From UBA1858 sp965262455 (GTDB lineage Bacteria > Pseudomonadota > Gammaproteobacteria > UBA4575), in the NCBI GenBank assembly GCA_965262455.1, contig CBDHFH010000008.1:1054001-1118000 (forward strand): 64,000 nucleotides of DNA, written 5' to 3'. The translations under genes were made by a program, and so were the position numbers. Positions 1-7,564 of the stretch are shown here, piece after piece. Within the stretch, counting starts at the first letter, position 1. Each line of letters opens with the position of its first letter. A model generated the notes under the pieces. That model ran no database searches. It had not been told where the DNA came from and worked only from the letters and a program-made list of their open reading frames with translations.

Positions 1-555
1 TGTGATGCTTTGTTGATCTATTATTAAAAGATTAACAACAACCAAAACAGCTAAAGTGATTATCGCGATGTACACTCCGGTAACACGACCCTTGAAAACA
101 AACCAACCTAGTATAATTGATAATAAGACAGGGAATAATATTCCTGCCAATACAGCAAATGTAAATGAATGAAAAGGTTGCCAAATTAATGGCAATGTCT
201 CGACATTATTCCACACCATGAAATCAGGCAGACCTTCTGATCCTGTATGCACTGGCACTGTACGCAACTTTAAAGTCATTGCCATGCAATATGATCCCAG
301 GCCAAAGCTCATTGCTTGTCCCAAGTTCAGTATCCCTGCATAACCCCATGATAGACTCAGCGCAATAGCCAGCATTCCCATAATTAAATATGTCGAAAAT
401 TTATTTAGCAAGTAGGCATCATCAATAATACTAGGAATAATAAAGATGGCTGCACACACAAGCGCATAAATTATTATCTGCGAAGTAGTACTACCAATTC
501 GTTTATTATTAGCAGCTATATTTAATTCAGACTCTTTTTCAATAACCGCACTCAT
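1..555 (-). CDS. urtC: Urea/amide ABC transporter permease UrtC (partial, C-terminus beyond window)
   Basis: Inner-membrane permease of the LivM/UrtC type, which with UrtB forms the channel of a urea or short-chain amide ABC importer. I read this frame from the ATG at 555 (starting MSAVIEKESE) to the window edge, about 185 codons without a stop. It is strongly hydrophobic and has the GYAGILNLGQ motif typical of this permease family. It starts 3 nt after the urtB stop, so the two are surely co-transcribed. Only the N-terminal half is present; the ATPase genes urtD/urtE would be expected to the left. Formamide or another amide is an alternative substrate. Confidence 0.85.
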   Translation of the reverse strand, partial: MSAVIEKESELNIAANNKRIGSTTSQIIIYALVCAAIFIIPSIIDDAYLLNKFSTYLIMGMLAIALSLSWGYAGILNLGQAMSFGLGSYCMAMTLKLRTVPVHTGSEGLPDFMVWNNVETLPLIWQPFHSFTFAVLAGILFPVLLSIILGWFVFKGRVTGVYIAIITLAVLVVVNLLIIDQQSIT

Positions 556-558
556 CAA

Positions 559-1437
559 TTACCCGCCTCTTACCTTTGAAGAAAATAATCCTTGCGGCCG
601 GAAACGGATCAAAACAACTATTGCCAATAAAACAAGTGCTTTAGCAATGGTGTCGTTACTTTGGAATGAAATAAAACTTGTTAGCTCTCCTAAGATTACT
701 GCACTTAACACAGTGCCTATTAAGCTTTCAACACCACCTAGCACCACTACAAAAAATGCATCAATCACATATGGCGTACCCATTTCAGGAGAAACGCTCT
801 TTAGAGGCGAAATTAATGCACCAGCTAATCCTGCCAGGCCTGCACCATACGCAAAAGTAAGACCAAAAATACGATTGCTATTGATACCAAAGCTACTCGC
901 AATTTCTGGGTTTTGAGTAATGGCGCGTAATTTAACTCCAAATGATGTTTTAAACATGAGATACCAGGTAACCAGGAACAAGATTGCAGCAAATATCAAG
1001 ATAAATATCCTAAACGCAGATACATCCACACCTAGAATTGAAACACTGCTGGCAAGTTGGTTCGGCATCTCGACATAACGAAGTTCTCCCCCTGCAGAGA
1101 GGCGAATTGCTTGAATTGCAATCACACCAATTCCCCAAGTCGCTAGAATCGTATCCAATGGCCTCGAATACAAATGTCGAATAACCACACGCTCAATTAT
1201 CCAGCCAACTGATGCAACTAATAAAAATATAAAAATTAAACTTTGAAACAAGTTCAGATTAAAATATGTTTGCAATGCCCATGCACTGTATGCACCCAGC
1301 ATTACAAATTCTCCATGGGCTAGATTAATTACACCTGTTGCGCCATATATAATGGCCAATCCTAATGCAACAAGTAATAAAATTGAAGCAATGCTTAATC
1401 CAGTTATTAGCTGAGACAAAATTGCAGCTGGATCCAT
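559..1437 (-). CDS. urtB: Urea/amide ABC transporter permease UrtB
   Basis: A 292-residue LivH/UrtB-type inner-membrane permease, mostly hydrophobic, with the family motif ATGVINLAHGEFVMLGAY near residues 33-50 and GGVESLIGT near residue 240. The start is supported by GGAG 8 nt upstream. It lies between urtA and urtC in the order usual for urt operons. A hairpin followed by Ts separates it from urtA and may lower its expression relative to the binding protein. Substrate assignment to urea rests on the similarity of the neighbouring UrtA and on the amiC-amiR pair upstream, so a short-chain amide remains possible. Confidence 0.88.
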   Translation of the reverse strand: MDPAAILSQLITGLSIASILLLVALGLAIIYGATGVINLAHGEFVMLGAYSAWALQTYFNLNLFQSLIFIFLLVASVGWIIERVVIRHLYSRPLDTILATWGIGVIAIQAIRLSAGGELRYVEMPNQLASSVSILGVDVSAFRIFILIFAAILFLVTWYLMFKTSFGVKLRAITQNPEIASSFGINSNRIFGLTFAYGAGLAGLAGALISPLKSVSPEMGTPYVIDAFFVVVLGGVESLIGTVLSAVILGELTSFISFQSNDTIAKALVLLAIVVLIRFRPQGLFSSKVRGG

Positions 1438-1465
1438 ATTTTATATTCTCCAATCCTTAATCTTA

Positions 1466-1500
1466 AAAAGCCGGAGTGATAATAAATTCATTCCACTCCG
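1466..1500 (-). terminator. Hairpin with T-run between urtA and urtB (attenuator-like)
   Basis: On the minus strand CGGAGTG and CACTCCG form a 7-bp stem (1494-1500 with 1472-1478), followed by GCTTTTTAAG. It sits just after the urtA stop and about 30 nt before the urtB start. Partial termination or 3'-end protection here would give more binding protein than permease, a common arrangement in ABC importers. That effect is inferred. Confidence 0.6.
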
Positions 1501-1536
1501 ACTTAATCTTCACCAATTACATTGGTACACGATGAG

Positions 1537-2790
1537 TTAAACTTCTTTTAATCCTTCTTCTGTACACTGTTGATTTGGATAGGCCTTATATGGAACAGGC
1601 TCTAACCATTCACTAGACTGCTCTAATATCTTAAATTGTCCATTAGACTGACACTGTCCAATCTTAGGCCAGAGATATGTATGCAAGGTAGCTGGATCAA
1701 TTTTGACTGGCCCTTGTGGTGCGATCATCTCTACACCTTTTATGGCTTCACGTATTGTGTCAGGCGCAATATCACTAGGATCGAGTTTTTCAACTGCCTG
1801 CTTGAACATATACATTTGGAAATATGAAGGCTCAGATACGAAGTGAGTCACTTTATCTTCACCCCAACGACTTCTGTATGCTTCAATAAATTTTTGATTT
1901 TCAGGAGAGTCATAAACTTGGAAGTATGGCGCAGATGTAAAGTGTCCTGCTGCTGCATCACCGCCCATAGCTGCAACTTCATTTTCAGATGTAGTTAAGC
2001 TTGCCATTGGCATTGTATCTGGATCTAAACCTGCAGCACGATATTGACGATGTAGAGCCACAACCGAGTCACCAACTACTGTAGAGAAAATTACATCAGG
2101 CTTTTCACTCTTGAATTTATTCACTACAGATGCAAATTCAGAATGACCTAATGGAACATATTCTTCAGCGACAACTTCACATCCAAGATCTTTTAATAAC
2201 TTTTTGCAGTAGTTATTTTCTTCTTTTGGATAAATATAATTTGAACCAATTAGATGCCAACGCTTTCCAAATTTCTCGACTAACCAAGGCACAAATTCAT
2301 CTTGCTGCTGATTAGGAACTGCTCCGGTGTAAACAACATTCTTAGAACACTCTCTGCCTTCATACAAAGTCGGGTAAAAGTAAAGATTTTCACGCTTTTC
2401 AACTACTGGCAACACAGCCTTGCGACTTGCTGAAGTATATGAACCAAATATGCTCACACATTTATCTTTTAAAACAAGTTTTCTTGCTTTAGCTGCAAAA
2501 GTGGCAGGGTCGGAGGCTGGATCTTCAACAACAGGAACAATTCTCATTCCATTGATGCCGCCAGAATCATTTATTTCTTCAATTGCAAGTATTGTTGCTT
2601 TATTTAAAGATTCTTCAATAATTCCAGTGGTACCAGTCAGTGAAAATAGAACACCTACTTTTACTTCACCACCAGCAGCGTAAGCTAATGAAGAGTTTTT
2701 AATCCATATGCTAGGAAACATTGATGTTGCCGCAACTACACCTGCACCTGTGGTGGATTTTTTAAGAAACGATCGTCTTTTTTTATCCAT
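1537..2790 (-). CDS. urtA: Urea/amide ABC transporter substrate-binding protein UrtA
   Basis: Periplasmic binding protein of the type-I Leu/Ile/Val-binding fold (about 417 aa), capturing urea or a short amide for UrtBC. The N-terminus has a twin-arginine signal (KKRRSFLKK, then a hydrophobic stretch ending LAYAA), suggesting Tat export. The body matches the UrtA/AmiC group: GVLFSLTGTTGIIEES, YDPASDP-like DPASDPATFAAKA, FSTVVGDSV, and PQGPVKID near the C-terminus. I chose the ATG at 2790 because GGAGG lies 5 nt upstream; the longer reading would need a TTG that overlaps this Shine-Dalgarno. It is homologous to AmiC encoded two genes upstream, so sensor and transporter may bind the same ligand class. 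Confidence 0.9.
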   Translation of the reverse strand: MDKKRRSFLKKSTTGAGVVAATSMFPSIWIKNSSLAYAAGGEVKVGVLFSLTGTTGIIEESLNKATILAIEEINDSGGINGMRIVPVVEDPASDPATFAAKARKLVLKDKCVSIFGSYTSASRKAVLPVVEKRENLYFYPTLYEGRECSKNVVYTGAVPNQQQDEFVPWLVEKFGKRWHLIGSNYIYPKEENNYCKKLLKDLGCEVVAEEYVPLGHSEFASVVNKFKSEKPDVIFSTVVGDSVVALHRQYRAAGLDPDTMPMASLTTSENEVAAMGGDAAAGHFTSAPYFQVYDSPENQKFIEAYRSRWGEDKVTHFVSEPSYFQMYMFKQAVEKLDPSDIAPDTIREAIKGVEMIAPQGPVKIDPATLHTYLWPKIGQCQSNGQFKILEQSSEWLEPVPYKAYPNQQCTEEGLKEV

Positions 2791-3057
2791 TACTTCCTCC
2801 AAAACAAATTTAATTAATTTAAATTATTAATTTGAACTGTTGATGTACAAACGTATGTACAAAGAAGCAACTTGCTTAAACGTAGACTGAGTTACGGATT
2901 GGGAAGTGATGAGAGGTAAATACAGAAATACTCGATAGTATTACACGAAAGCGCCCATCCGCCGTTTGCACGACAGTTAACAAAACTATGGGCTATGTTG
3001 CCTTGTGCTTTCTTGTGGCCTCTTTGCCACTACCTGTATTTCAAGGATGCAATCAGA
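2791..3057 (-). promoter_or_regulatory. Structured urtA leader with ANTAR-type hexaloop hairpin
   Basis: The 267 nt between amiR and urtA contain a hairpin (3015-3030) with stem GTGGC/GCCAC and loop AAAGAG on the minus strand. A six-base loop with A at position 1 and G at position 4 is the known signature of RNA hairpins bound by ANTAR antiterminators such as AmiR. Directly after it comes a long paired region: GAAAGC with GCTTTC outside, GCCCAT with ATGGGC inside, enclosing two small hairpins, one with a GCAA tetraloop. I could not find a clear second hexaloop. Two TGTACA hexamers (2844-2849, 2856-2861) lie nearer urtA. The likely role is ligand-controlled antitermination of urtABC by AmiC/AmiR. 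Confidence 0.6.
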
Positions 3058-3696
3058 TTAACTGAATAGTTCTTGCGCGTCAACAATAGCACTAGCGACT
3101 GAACCAATGGTTATACGCTTGTCCATCGCTTGCCTTCGCATGTGCTGATACGCTTCTTCTTCTGTAAAATCATTTCTCTCCATAAGTAAAATTTTCGCAC
3201 GTTCAATGTTACGTACCGAAATTAAATTATCATCCAACTGTTGGATGCGCTTTCGTAATCTGTTTTCATATAAAAAGTGACTTCTTGCAACTACTAAACT
3301 TGATAATACTGCTTGTTCAGTAACAGGCAAATGTATAGTCCCATGTGGTGCGCAGTTCTCTAACATTTTCAAGTCGATACTGTTAACACTTGATATAATT
3401 ACAATTAACGAAAACTGAGGCAAACCTGGTAAACCTTCCAATCTTGAAGGCAAGTTCTCCATTAAATCTGTATACACAACATCATAATCAGAAGGTATAA
3501 ATTCTGGTGGTGGCCAGATATGTTTTACTTCAGCTCTTATTCTTTGCAATTCGCGAATGAGTTGCTCACTACGCTCATCAGGATTGGCAATAACCGCAAT
3601 TCTTAAATCACTAAACTTATAATGATCAACAGTTCTTTTGCCTTTCATTTTATAAATATTATTGTTTCTAACATTAGTATTAGCGGTTAATTCCAT
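3058..3696 (-). CDS. amiR: AmiR-like ANTAR transcription antiterminator
   Basis: A 212-residue protein with an N-terminal pseudo-receiver (from about residue 28, LRIAVIANPDERSEQLIREL) and a C-terminal ANTAR RNA-binding domain (about residues 150-208: IERAKILLMERNDFTEEEAY, then RRQAMDKR). The receiver lacks a clear phosphoacceptor pattern, as in AmiR, whose activity is controlled by binding AmiC rather than by phosphorylation. It follows amiC by 12 nt and precedes a leader with an ANTAR-type hairpin. It therefore probably lets RNA polymerase read through that leader into urtABC when AmiC binds an amide or urea. Internal Met codons could give a start about 16 residues later. Confidence 0.85.
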   Translation of the reverse strand: MELTANTNVRNNNIYKMKGKRTVDHYKFSDLRIAVIANPDERSEQLIRELQRIRAEVKHIWPPPEFIPSDYDVVYTDLMENLPSRLEGLPGLPQFSLIVIISSVNSIDLKMLENCAPHGTIHLPVTEQAVLSSLVVARSHFLYENRLRKRIQQLDDNLISVRNIERAKILLMERNDFTEEEAYQHMRRQAMDKRITIGSVASAIVDAQELFS

Positions 3697-3708
3697 AAGT
3701 ACTAACCT

Positions 3709-4842
3709 TTAAGCAAACTCACGATTAGTACCATATGAAAGTAAATAAGGATCTGCCGTAACTGCAGATTTAGATGCATATAGAATATCAAATAACCCAC
3801 TTCGATTAGCACGCCCCACGCGTGTCCAAACATCAGCATGCCCATGTGACAAATTAATCGAAACATTGCCTTGCGGAGCTTCATAATCAATGCCTAAAAC
3901 ATTCGCTTTTAAATGATCAGTATTTAAACTATTGGCTCTTTTTAATGCTTCAGCAAACATATGTACTTGAAAATAAGCTGTTTCAACACAAGTATTTGTA
4001 GGTTCATTCCCATAACGCTGTCTATAGCGTTTTGTAAATGCCAGGCTAGCCTTATTATTAATTCCTTCAAAATATGGGGCAGCTGTAATATGTCCTTCTC
4101 CGACATCTGTTCCCATCACTTTAATTTCCGCTTCTGTGGTCGTTAAGCTAGCAATTGGCATTGCCTTTGGATCAAATCCAAAGTCTGTATAACTTTGATA
4201 GAAATCTGCAGTCGATTTTCCAACTACGGTAGAAAAAATTACATCAGGTTTAACATTATGTATATCTCGCATGATAGGTGAATAATCATGGTGTTGCGCA
4301 GTTAAATTTACGTATTTTTCACCAACTACTTCGCCACCGTTTGAGGTTACAAAATCACGAACAATTTTATTAGAGACGCGAGGATAAATATAGTCAGTGC
4401 CTACAAAATAAAATCGTTTCCCATAATGCTGCATTAAAAAATTACACAGTTCTACACAGTTTTGATTGGGAGCAGCACCGGTATAAATAACATTAGTAGA
4501 AAATTCAAAACCCTCATATACGGTTGGATACCATAACAAGCCATTTAAACGCTCAACAATAGGTACGACTGATTTACGACTACTTGATGAATAACATCCA
4601 AAGATGGTGCTAATACCATCTTCTACCATCATGCGTTTTGCATATTGACCGAACGCGGAAGCATCCGAGGCTGGATCATAATATACCGCTTCTATTGGTC
4701 TACCGTTTATTCCACCTTGATCGTTGATTTCATTGATAGCTAAAATCGTACCGCGCAATTGAGTTTCCTCAATGACAGCAAGAGGCCCAGTTCTAGAAAA
4801 GAGAACACCAACTTTCCAGGAAGGTTTGTACATATACGACAT
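3709..4842 (-). CDS. amiC: AmiC-like amide/urea sensor protein
   Basis: A 377-residue periplasmic-binding-fold protein without a signal peptide (it begins MSYMYKPSWKVGVLFSRTGP), so it should act in the cytoplasm as AmiC does in Pseudomonas. It shares YDPASDASAFGQYAKRM, CYSSSSRKSVVPIVERL and FSTVVGKSTADFY with UrtA and AmiC. In the known system AmiC holds AmiR inactive and releases it on binding short aliphatic amides. Here no amidase gene is next to the pair; the transporter urtABC takes that place. The ligand could therefore be urea or an amide. First gene of the amiC-amiR-urtABC transcription unit. Confidence 0.87.
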   Translation of the reverse strand: MSYMYKPSWKVGVLFSRTGPLAVIEETQLRGTILAINEINDQGGINGRPIEAVYYDPASDASAFGQYAKRMMVEDGISTIFGCYSSSSRKSVVPIVERLNGLLWYPTVYEGFEFSTNVIYTGAAPNQNCVELCNFLMQHYGKRFYFVGTDYIYPRVSNKIVRDFVTSNGGEVVGEKYVNLTAQHHDYSPIMRDIHNVKPDVIFSTVVGKSTADFYQSYTDFGFDPKAMPIASLTTTEAEIKVMGTDVGEGHITAAPYFEGINNKASLAFTKRYRQRYGNEPTNTCVETAYFQVHMFAEALKRANSLNTDHLKANVLGIDYEAPQGNVSINLSHGHADVWTRVGRANRSGLFDILYASKSAVTADPYLLSYGTNREFA

Positions 4843-5093
4843 ACCTTATATTATGGGTTTAATTTATTATATTTTGATATAGCTTATAACGATTAATCAA
4901 AAACAGTAGTGCATTGTGAATTAGTGTTTAGTGTATTGTCCAGAAAATATTGAAACCATTAGTTTACCCAATCAACCAAATTTGGTTTAGCTATAGTAAA
5001 TCGTATCTTGTTACTCAAATTATAAATTTTTTTTATTTCCCCTATTTAATAAACTGGATACTGACAAGTTAACTACCTAAAGAGTCTGTGGCT
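4843..5093 (-). promoter_or_regulatory. Upstream region of amiC
   Basis: About 250 AT-rich nt between the amiC start and the first palindromic repeat. It must hold the promoter for the amiC-amiR-urt unit. I see no sigma-54 type GG/GC pair and no hexaloop hairpin like the one before urtA, and no coding frame. Confidence 0.4.
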
Positions 5094-5125
5094 AACTGTC
5101 TGCTTTCGGCGCAAAAGCGGTCATT
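5094..5125. repeat. Interspersed palindromic repeat, copy 1 (GGCGCA-loop type)
   Basis: Contains CTTTCGGCGCAAAAGCGG followed by TCATT, matching the window consensus with arms AATGWCCGCTTT and AAAGCGGWCATT. It lies immediately downstream of the DUF2905 gene stop (5135, minus strand). One of ten copies between 5.1 and 18.4 kb. Confidence 0.8.
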
Positions 5126-5134
5126 CAAGTCATC

Positions 5135-5335
5135 TTATTTTCTAAAAATGTAAAAAATCAACGTAACGATGGCGCTCACTATTAACATTGTTGTGATTGG
5201 AAAGTAAAAACTAAACCCTTCCTTCTTGTAAATGATATCACCTGGCAATTTGCCTAATGGTAATTTACTTAAAACTGGCCATGCCAGACCAATTACTACG
5301 ATGATTAAACCTATAGTTATTATCGTTCGATTCAT
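5135..5335 (-). CDS. DUF2905 family small membrane protein
   Basis: A 66-residue protein with two predicted membrane helices (residues about 4-24 and 45-63) separated by the conserved segment LPLGKLPGDI, which is the signature of the DUF2905 family. These proteins are widespread in bacteria and have no established function. The gene stands alone, bracketed by copies 1 and 2 of the palindromic repeat, which suggests that it moved as a unit or that its borders were targets for the repeat. Confidence 0.85.
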   Translation of the reverse strand: MNRTIITIGLIIVVIGLAWPVLSKLPLGKLPGDIIYKKEGFSFYFPITTMLIVSAIVTLIFYIFRK

Positions 5336-5341
5336 TATCTT

Positions 5342-5371
5342 GGTGTTACCTTAGGCGCAATAGCAGTCATT
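5342..5371. repeat. Interspersed palindromic repeat, copy 2 (degenerate)
   Basis: TTAGGCGCAATAGCAGTCATT resembles the right half of the repeat, but the left arm is decayed. It lies just upstream of the DUF2905 gene. Confidence 0.55.
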
Positions 5372-5675
5372 CAAACATAGTTTAAGATTTAAAAGTCTAA
5401 CTTCTATCATCAGTCAAAACATTTCAAATGACATCCACTACGATTTAAATTCTGCGATCTACTCAAGTTTAGTTCTTATGTGAGTTCTGAATGCACGTTC
5501 ATCTAAATAGAATTGCTGTACAAGGTATCCTGCTCATATAGCTGTACATGTACAGATATTCTGGGGTTTGTACAGATTTATGATATGGACATTTACTCAA
5601 CATGGGAGCATTATACGACTCATGAAATCTACTTAATATGTACATATTTAACTAACAACCACGGAGGTTGTACAC
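5372..5675 (+). promoter_or_regulatory. Promoter region with six TGTACA boxes before two micro-ORFs
   Basis: TGTACA occurs at 5517-5522, 5543-5548, 5549-5554, 5569-5574, 5639-5644 and 5669-5674. The two central copies abut to form the perfect 14-bp palindrome CTGTACATGTACAG (5542-5555). A given hexamer is expected about once per 4 kb, so six in 158 bp is a strong enrichment and looks like a cooperative operator for the small genes at 5676 and 5836. The regulator is unknown. The palindrome resembles a LexA box, but its spacing is two bases too short. Confidence 0.55.
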
Positions 5676-5801
5676 ATGGGTATGTTAATTTTGACCGCAA
5701 TGATGACTGTACCTTTAATTGGACTTTGCTCATTACCATTCATCGCAAACGGCAATTTTTTGCAAAACGCGATTCCGGTTAGTAAACCAATTAAACGCTA
5801 G
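5676..5801 (+). CDS. 41-residue hydrophobic micro-protein
   Basis: I read an ATG at 5676, preceded by CGGAGG at 8 nt, and a frame of 41 codons ending in TAG at 5799-5801. The product begins MGMLILTAMMTVPLIGLCS, so residues 3-24 can span a membrane, and it ends in the basic tail SKPIKR. No family recognised. A second small membrane gene follows after 34 nt, and both sit behind the TGTACA array. Size and composition would fit a membrane-active regulator, a respiratory-complex accessory subunit or a type I toxin; nothing here decides between these. The strong ribosome binding site is the main support. Confidence 0.55.
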   Translation: MGMLILTAMMTVPLIGLCSLPFIANGNFLQNAIPVSKPIKR

Positions 5802-5835
5802 TGAAATTAAAAACCAATCACTTTGGAGAAATGAA

Positions 5836-5955
5836 ATGAATAAATTCTGTAAAGATATTTCATGTCGTTTCAACATGGAAACTCTAATACTAGTAATTTC
5901 CATGGTAGCGGCCTTTGCACTAGTTTCAACTATCTTTAATTTATTAAAGATCTAA
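5836..5955 (+). CDS. 39-residue single-pass membrane micro-protein
   Basis: The ATG at 5836 has TTTGGAGAA about 6 nt upstream and opens a 39-codon frame ending in TAA at 5953-5955. The product starts MNKFCKDISCRF, then has a clear membrane helix (METLILVISMVAAFALVST) and a short tail. An ATG five bases earlier stops after two codons, so it is not the start. The gene is probably co-transcribed with the 41-residue gene upstream, and a good intrinsic terminator lies about 155 nt downstream. Function unknown. Confidence 0.55.
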   Translation: MNKFCKDISCRFNMETLILVISMVAAFALVSTIFNLLKI

Positions 5956-6108
5956 ATGGAATTAACAAACACTAAATAAGTACATTAGGTATTTAGTTGT
6001 TTGGCTAAATGGATTTTTATTTCATAGATTATTCTTTGATTTATGAAACTACTCTCCCCGCCTTTTATAGGCATACTCCTCTTGCCCACACAGGGCAGTA
6101 CTCAACTT

Positions 6109-6134
6109 ATCCCCGCAATTGCGGGGATTTTTTT
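6109..6134 (+). terminator. Intrinsic terminator after the micro-ORF pair
   Basis: CCCCGCAATTGCGGGG (6111-6126) is a perfect palindrome followed by ATTTTTTTAT on the plus strand. This is a strong rho-independent terminator, placed downstream of the two small plus-strand genes. The stretch from 5956 to here shows no other gene. Confidence 0.85.
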
Positions 6135-6174
6135 ATGTTCGTTTATAAATATTCACCTAATTGGATTTGTTCTA

Positions 6175-6204
6175 TCGTCAGCTATCGGCGCAATAGCGGT
6201 CATT
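6175..6204. repeat. Interspersed palindromic repeat, copy 3
   Basis: TATCGGCGCAATAGCGGTCATT matches the right arm and loop of the repeat, with a weaker left arm. It ends 5 nt before the stop of the DUF1428 gene (6209, minus strand). Confidence 0.7.
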
Positions 6205-6208
6205 CCTT

Positions 6209-6571
6209 CTACAAATCAACCATGACATCAAACCCACCCATAATCATTCTATTAATTTCAAACGGCATATTATTTTCGTCACAGCTTTCTTTCATGCGTG
6301 GGTCTTGAAATACCTTTTGATTGACTTCATCACGGTGTTCTCTTGATTTATAAACCACGAATGCAAATATTACAGTCTCACCTTCTGATGAATTGGCTGC
6401 TTTGCGGAATGCGCCATGAGACATTTCTGAATCTATATCATCAGCGATGCATTCTTTATAAGCTAAAGCGCCATGCTCCATCCAGATTGGACCCATCTTC
6501 TCCGCCAATTCTTTGTATGCATCTATATTAGATTCAAGCAGTGGTATTACATAACCATCGACATAACTCAT
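6209..6571 (-). CDS. DUF1428 family protein
   Basis: A 120-residue protein beginning MSYVDGYVIPL, with the typical spacing of this family: a conserved MGPIWMEHGALAYKEC segment (about residues 26-41) and VVYKSREHRDEVN (about 72-84). Members are predicted to have a dimeric alpha+beta barrel fold and no proven role. The start is supported by GGAG 8 nt upstream. It stands alone, followed by a copy of the palindromic repeat, like most genes in this part of the window. Confidence 0.88.
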   Translation of the reverse strand: MSYVDGYVIPLLESNIDAYKELAEKMGPIWMEHGALAYKECIADDIDSEMSHGAFRKAANSSEGETVIFAFVVYKSREHRDEVNQKVFQDPRMKESCDENNMPFEINRMIMGGFDVMVDL

Positions 6572-6647
6572 TTTGTATCTCCATAAAATAATATAGTAAT
6601 AAAATTAAATGACTGTTTACGGTTCATTTGTGGTCAATTTTTTTTGA

Positions 6648-7040
6648 TTAAATATCTTTGTTTTTTGTTCCTTCACCTGGTGTGATAAACAGCATCTTAG
6701 TTTTCACATTAGTTCTAGCTGTGTGCCATACATTCTTAGGAACAATCACGTAAGCTCCTTGTCCAGATAAATAGATATGTTTTTCTTCTTTATCAAGTTG
6801 GAATACAAACGTTACCTCGCCAGATAGTAAAATTACAATTTCATCACCATTTGGATGAATCTCCCATGAGGACCAATCTCGTTCAAACTCAAAGCAAGAT
6901 ATTAACTCGCATCCAGAAAAACCATTGTAGTTTTTCTCAAGTCGTTCATATAGTGATGAGTCACACGCCTCAACAATAGCAACTTTCTCAGGATTGAGTA
7001 CCACAAACTTTTCATCAATTGATAAATTTTCTTCTGACAT
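6648..7040 (-). CDS. Cupin-domain protein
   Basis: About 130 residues starting MSEENLSIDEKF. Residues 50-125 form a cupin barrel: HPNGDEIVILLSGEV resembles cupin motif 1 with its metal-ligand positions, and VIVPKNVWHTARTNVKT resembles motif 2. The substrate cannot be told. A longer reading (to 7106) would begin inside a palindromic repeat copy and adds a basic, non-conserved stretch, so I chose the ATG at 7040, although its ribosome binding site is weak. Probably a cytoplasmic enzyme or ligand-binding protein. Confidence 0.8.
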   Translation of the reverse strand: MSEENLSIDEKFVVLNPEKVAIVEACDSSLYERLEKNYNGFSGCELISCFEFERDWSSWEIHPNGDEIVILLSGEVTFVFQLDKEEKHIYLSGQGAYVIVPKNVWHTARTNVKTKMLFITPGEGTKNKDI

Positions 7041-7086
7041 TCTTATTTTTATTTCACATTTTATATGTATGGAACATTTGAGTTCT

Positions 7087-7117
7087 AGTTTCTGCTTTCG
7101 GCGCAAAAGCGGTCATT
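7087..7117. repeat. Interspersed palindromic repeat, copy 4
   Basis: CTGCTTTCGGCGCAAAAGCGG followed by TCATT; near-identical to copy 1. It overlaps the stop codon of the next minus-strand gene (7113-7115). Confidence 0.8.
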
Positions 7118-7508
7118 TAAAATATGATTCGTTGAATAATGCAATAGACCCCCAATGAGTAAGTTCTCCCCATCCATTATCAATAGATCTCAAAAAAAAG
7201 ACCCCTTTTTGTTTTTTTTCAAGCGGAATACTGAAACCTCTAATTCCGCCAATGTAGCTGCGGACCTTGATGACTTTTTCTGGAATATTACCTTTCATGA
7301 CACTAGTCACTTGTAAATCAATTTCAAATTTTTTCCCATTTTTCCCAAGATCTTCAACTAGCTTTACCTTATTCACAGTGCCAATAAAAATATAATTAGA
7401 GCTTTCCAAGAGCTCTCTTAATTCACGTGGTGGCAGCTGACTACAAAAAGCTGAGGCTGAAATAAAAAGTAATATAATTGCGGTAAAAGTTAATTCTTTC
7501 CATTTCAT
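7113..7508 (-). CDS. Secreted hypothetical protein
   Basis: About 131 residues. The ATG at 7508 gives a clean signal peptide (MKWKELTFTAIILLF, then ISASAFCS); the longer frame to 7550 adds repeat-encoded basic residues and is unlikely. The mature part has the pattern YIFIGTVNKVKLVED, LQVTSVMKGN and GVFFLRS, a beta-rich periplasmic layout seen in uncharacterised exported proteins. I recognise no named family. Its stop codon lies inside palindromic repeat copy 4, and copy 5 lies upstream, so the gene is bracketed by repeats. Confidence 0.65.
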   Translation of the reverse strand: MKWKELTFTAIILLFISASAFCSQLPPRELRELLESSNYIFIGTVNKVKLVEDLGKNGKKFEIDLQVTSVMKGNIPEKVIKVRSYIGGIRGFSIPLEKKQKGVFFLRSIDNGWGELTHWGSIALFNESYFK

Positions 7509-7531
7509 AAAACTTATCCAACTACGCTTGA

Positions 7532-7562
7532 AAGACTGCTTTCGGCGCAATAGCAGACACTT
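7532..7562. repeat. Interspersed palindromic repeat, copy 5
   Basis: CTGCTTTCGGCGCAATAGCAG followed by ACACTT; the right arm is diverged. It lies directly downstream of the stop of the 7565-8848 gene (minus strand), the same relation that copy 10 has to the paralogue at 17037. Confidence 0.75.
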
Positions 7563-7564
7563 AA

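Noticed and set aside
5542..5555. CTGTACATGTACAG as a LexA (SOS) box
   Set aside because: The gammaproteobacterial LexA box needs CTG-N10-CAG; here the spacing is N8, and the repeated unit is TGTACA rather than CTG/CAG.
6648..7106. Longer cupin start at 7106
   Set aside because: The extra 22 residues are encoded by palindromic repeat copy 4 and its flank and are not cupin-like.
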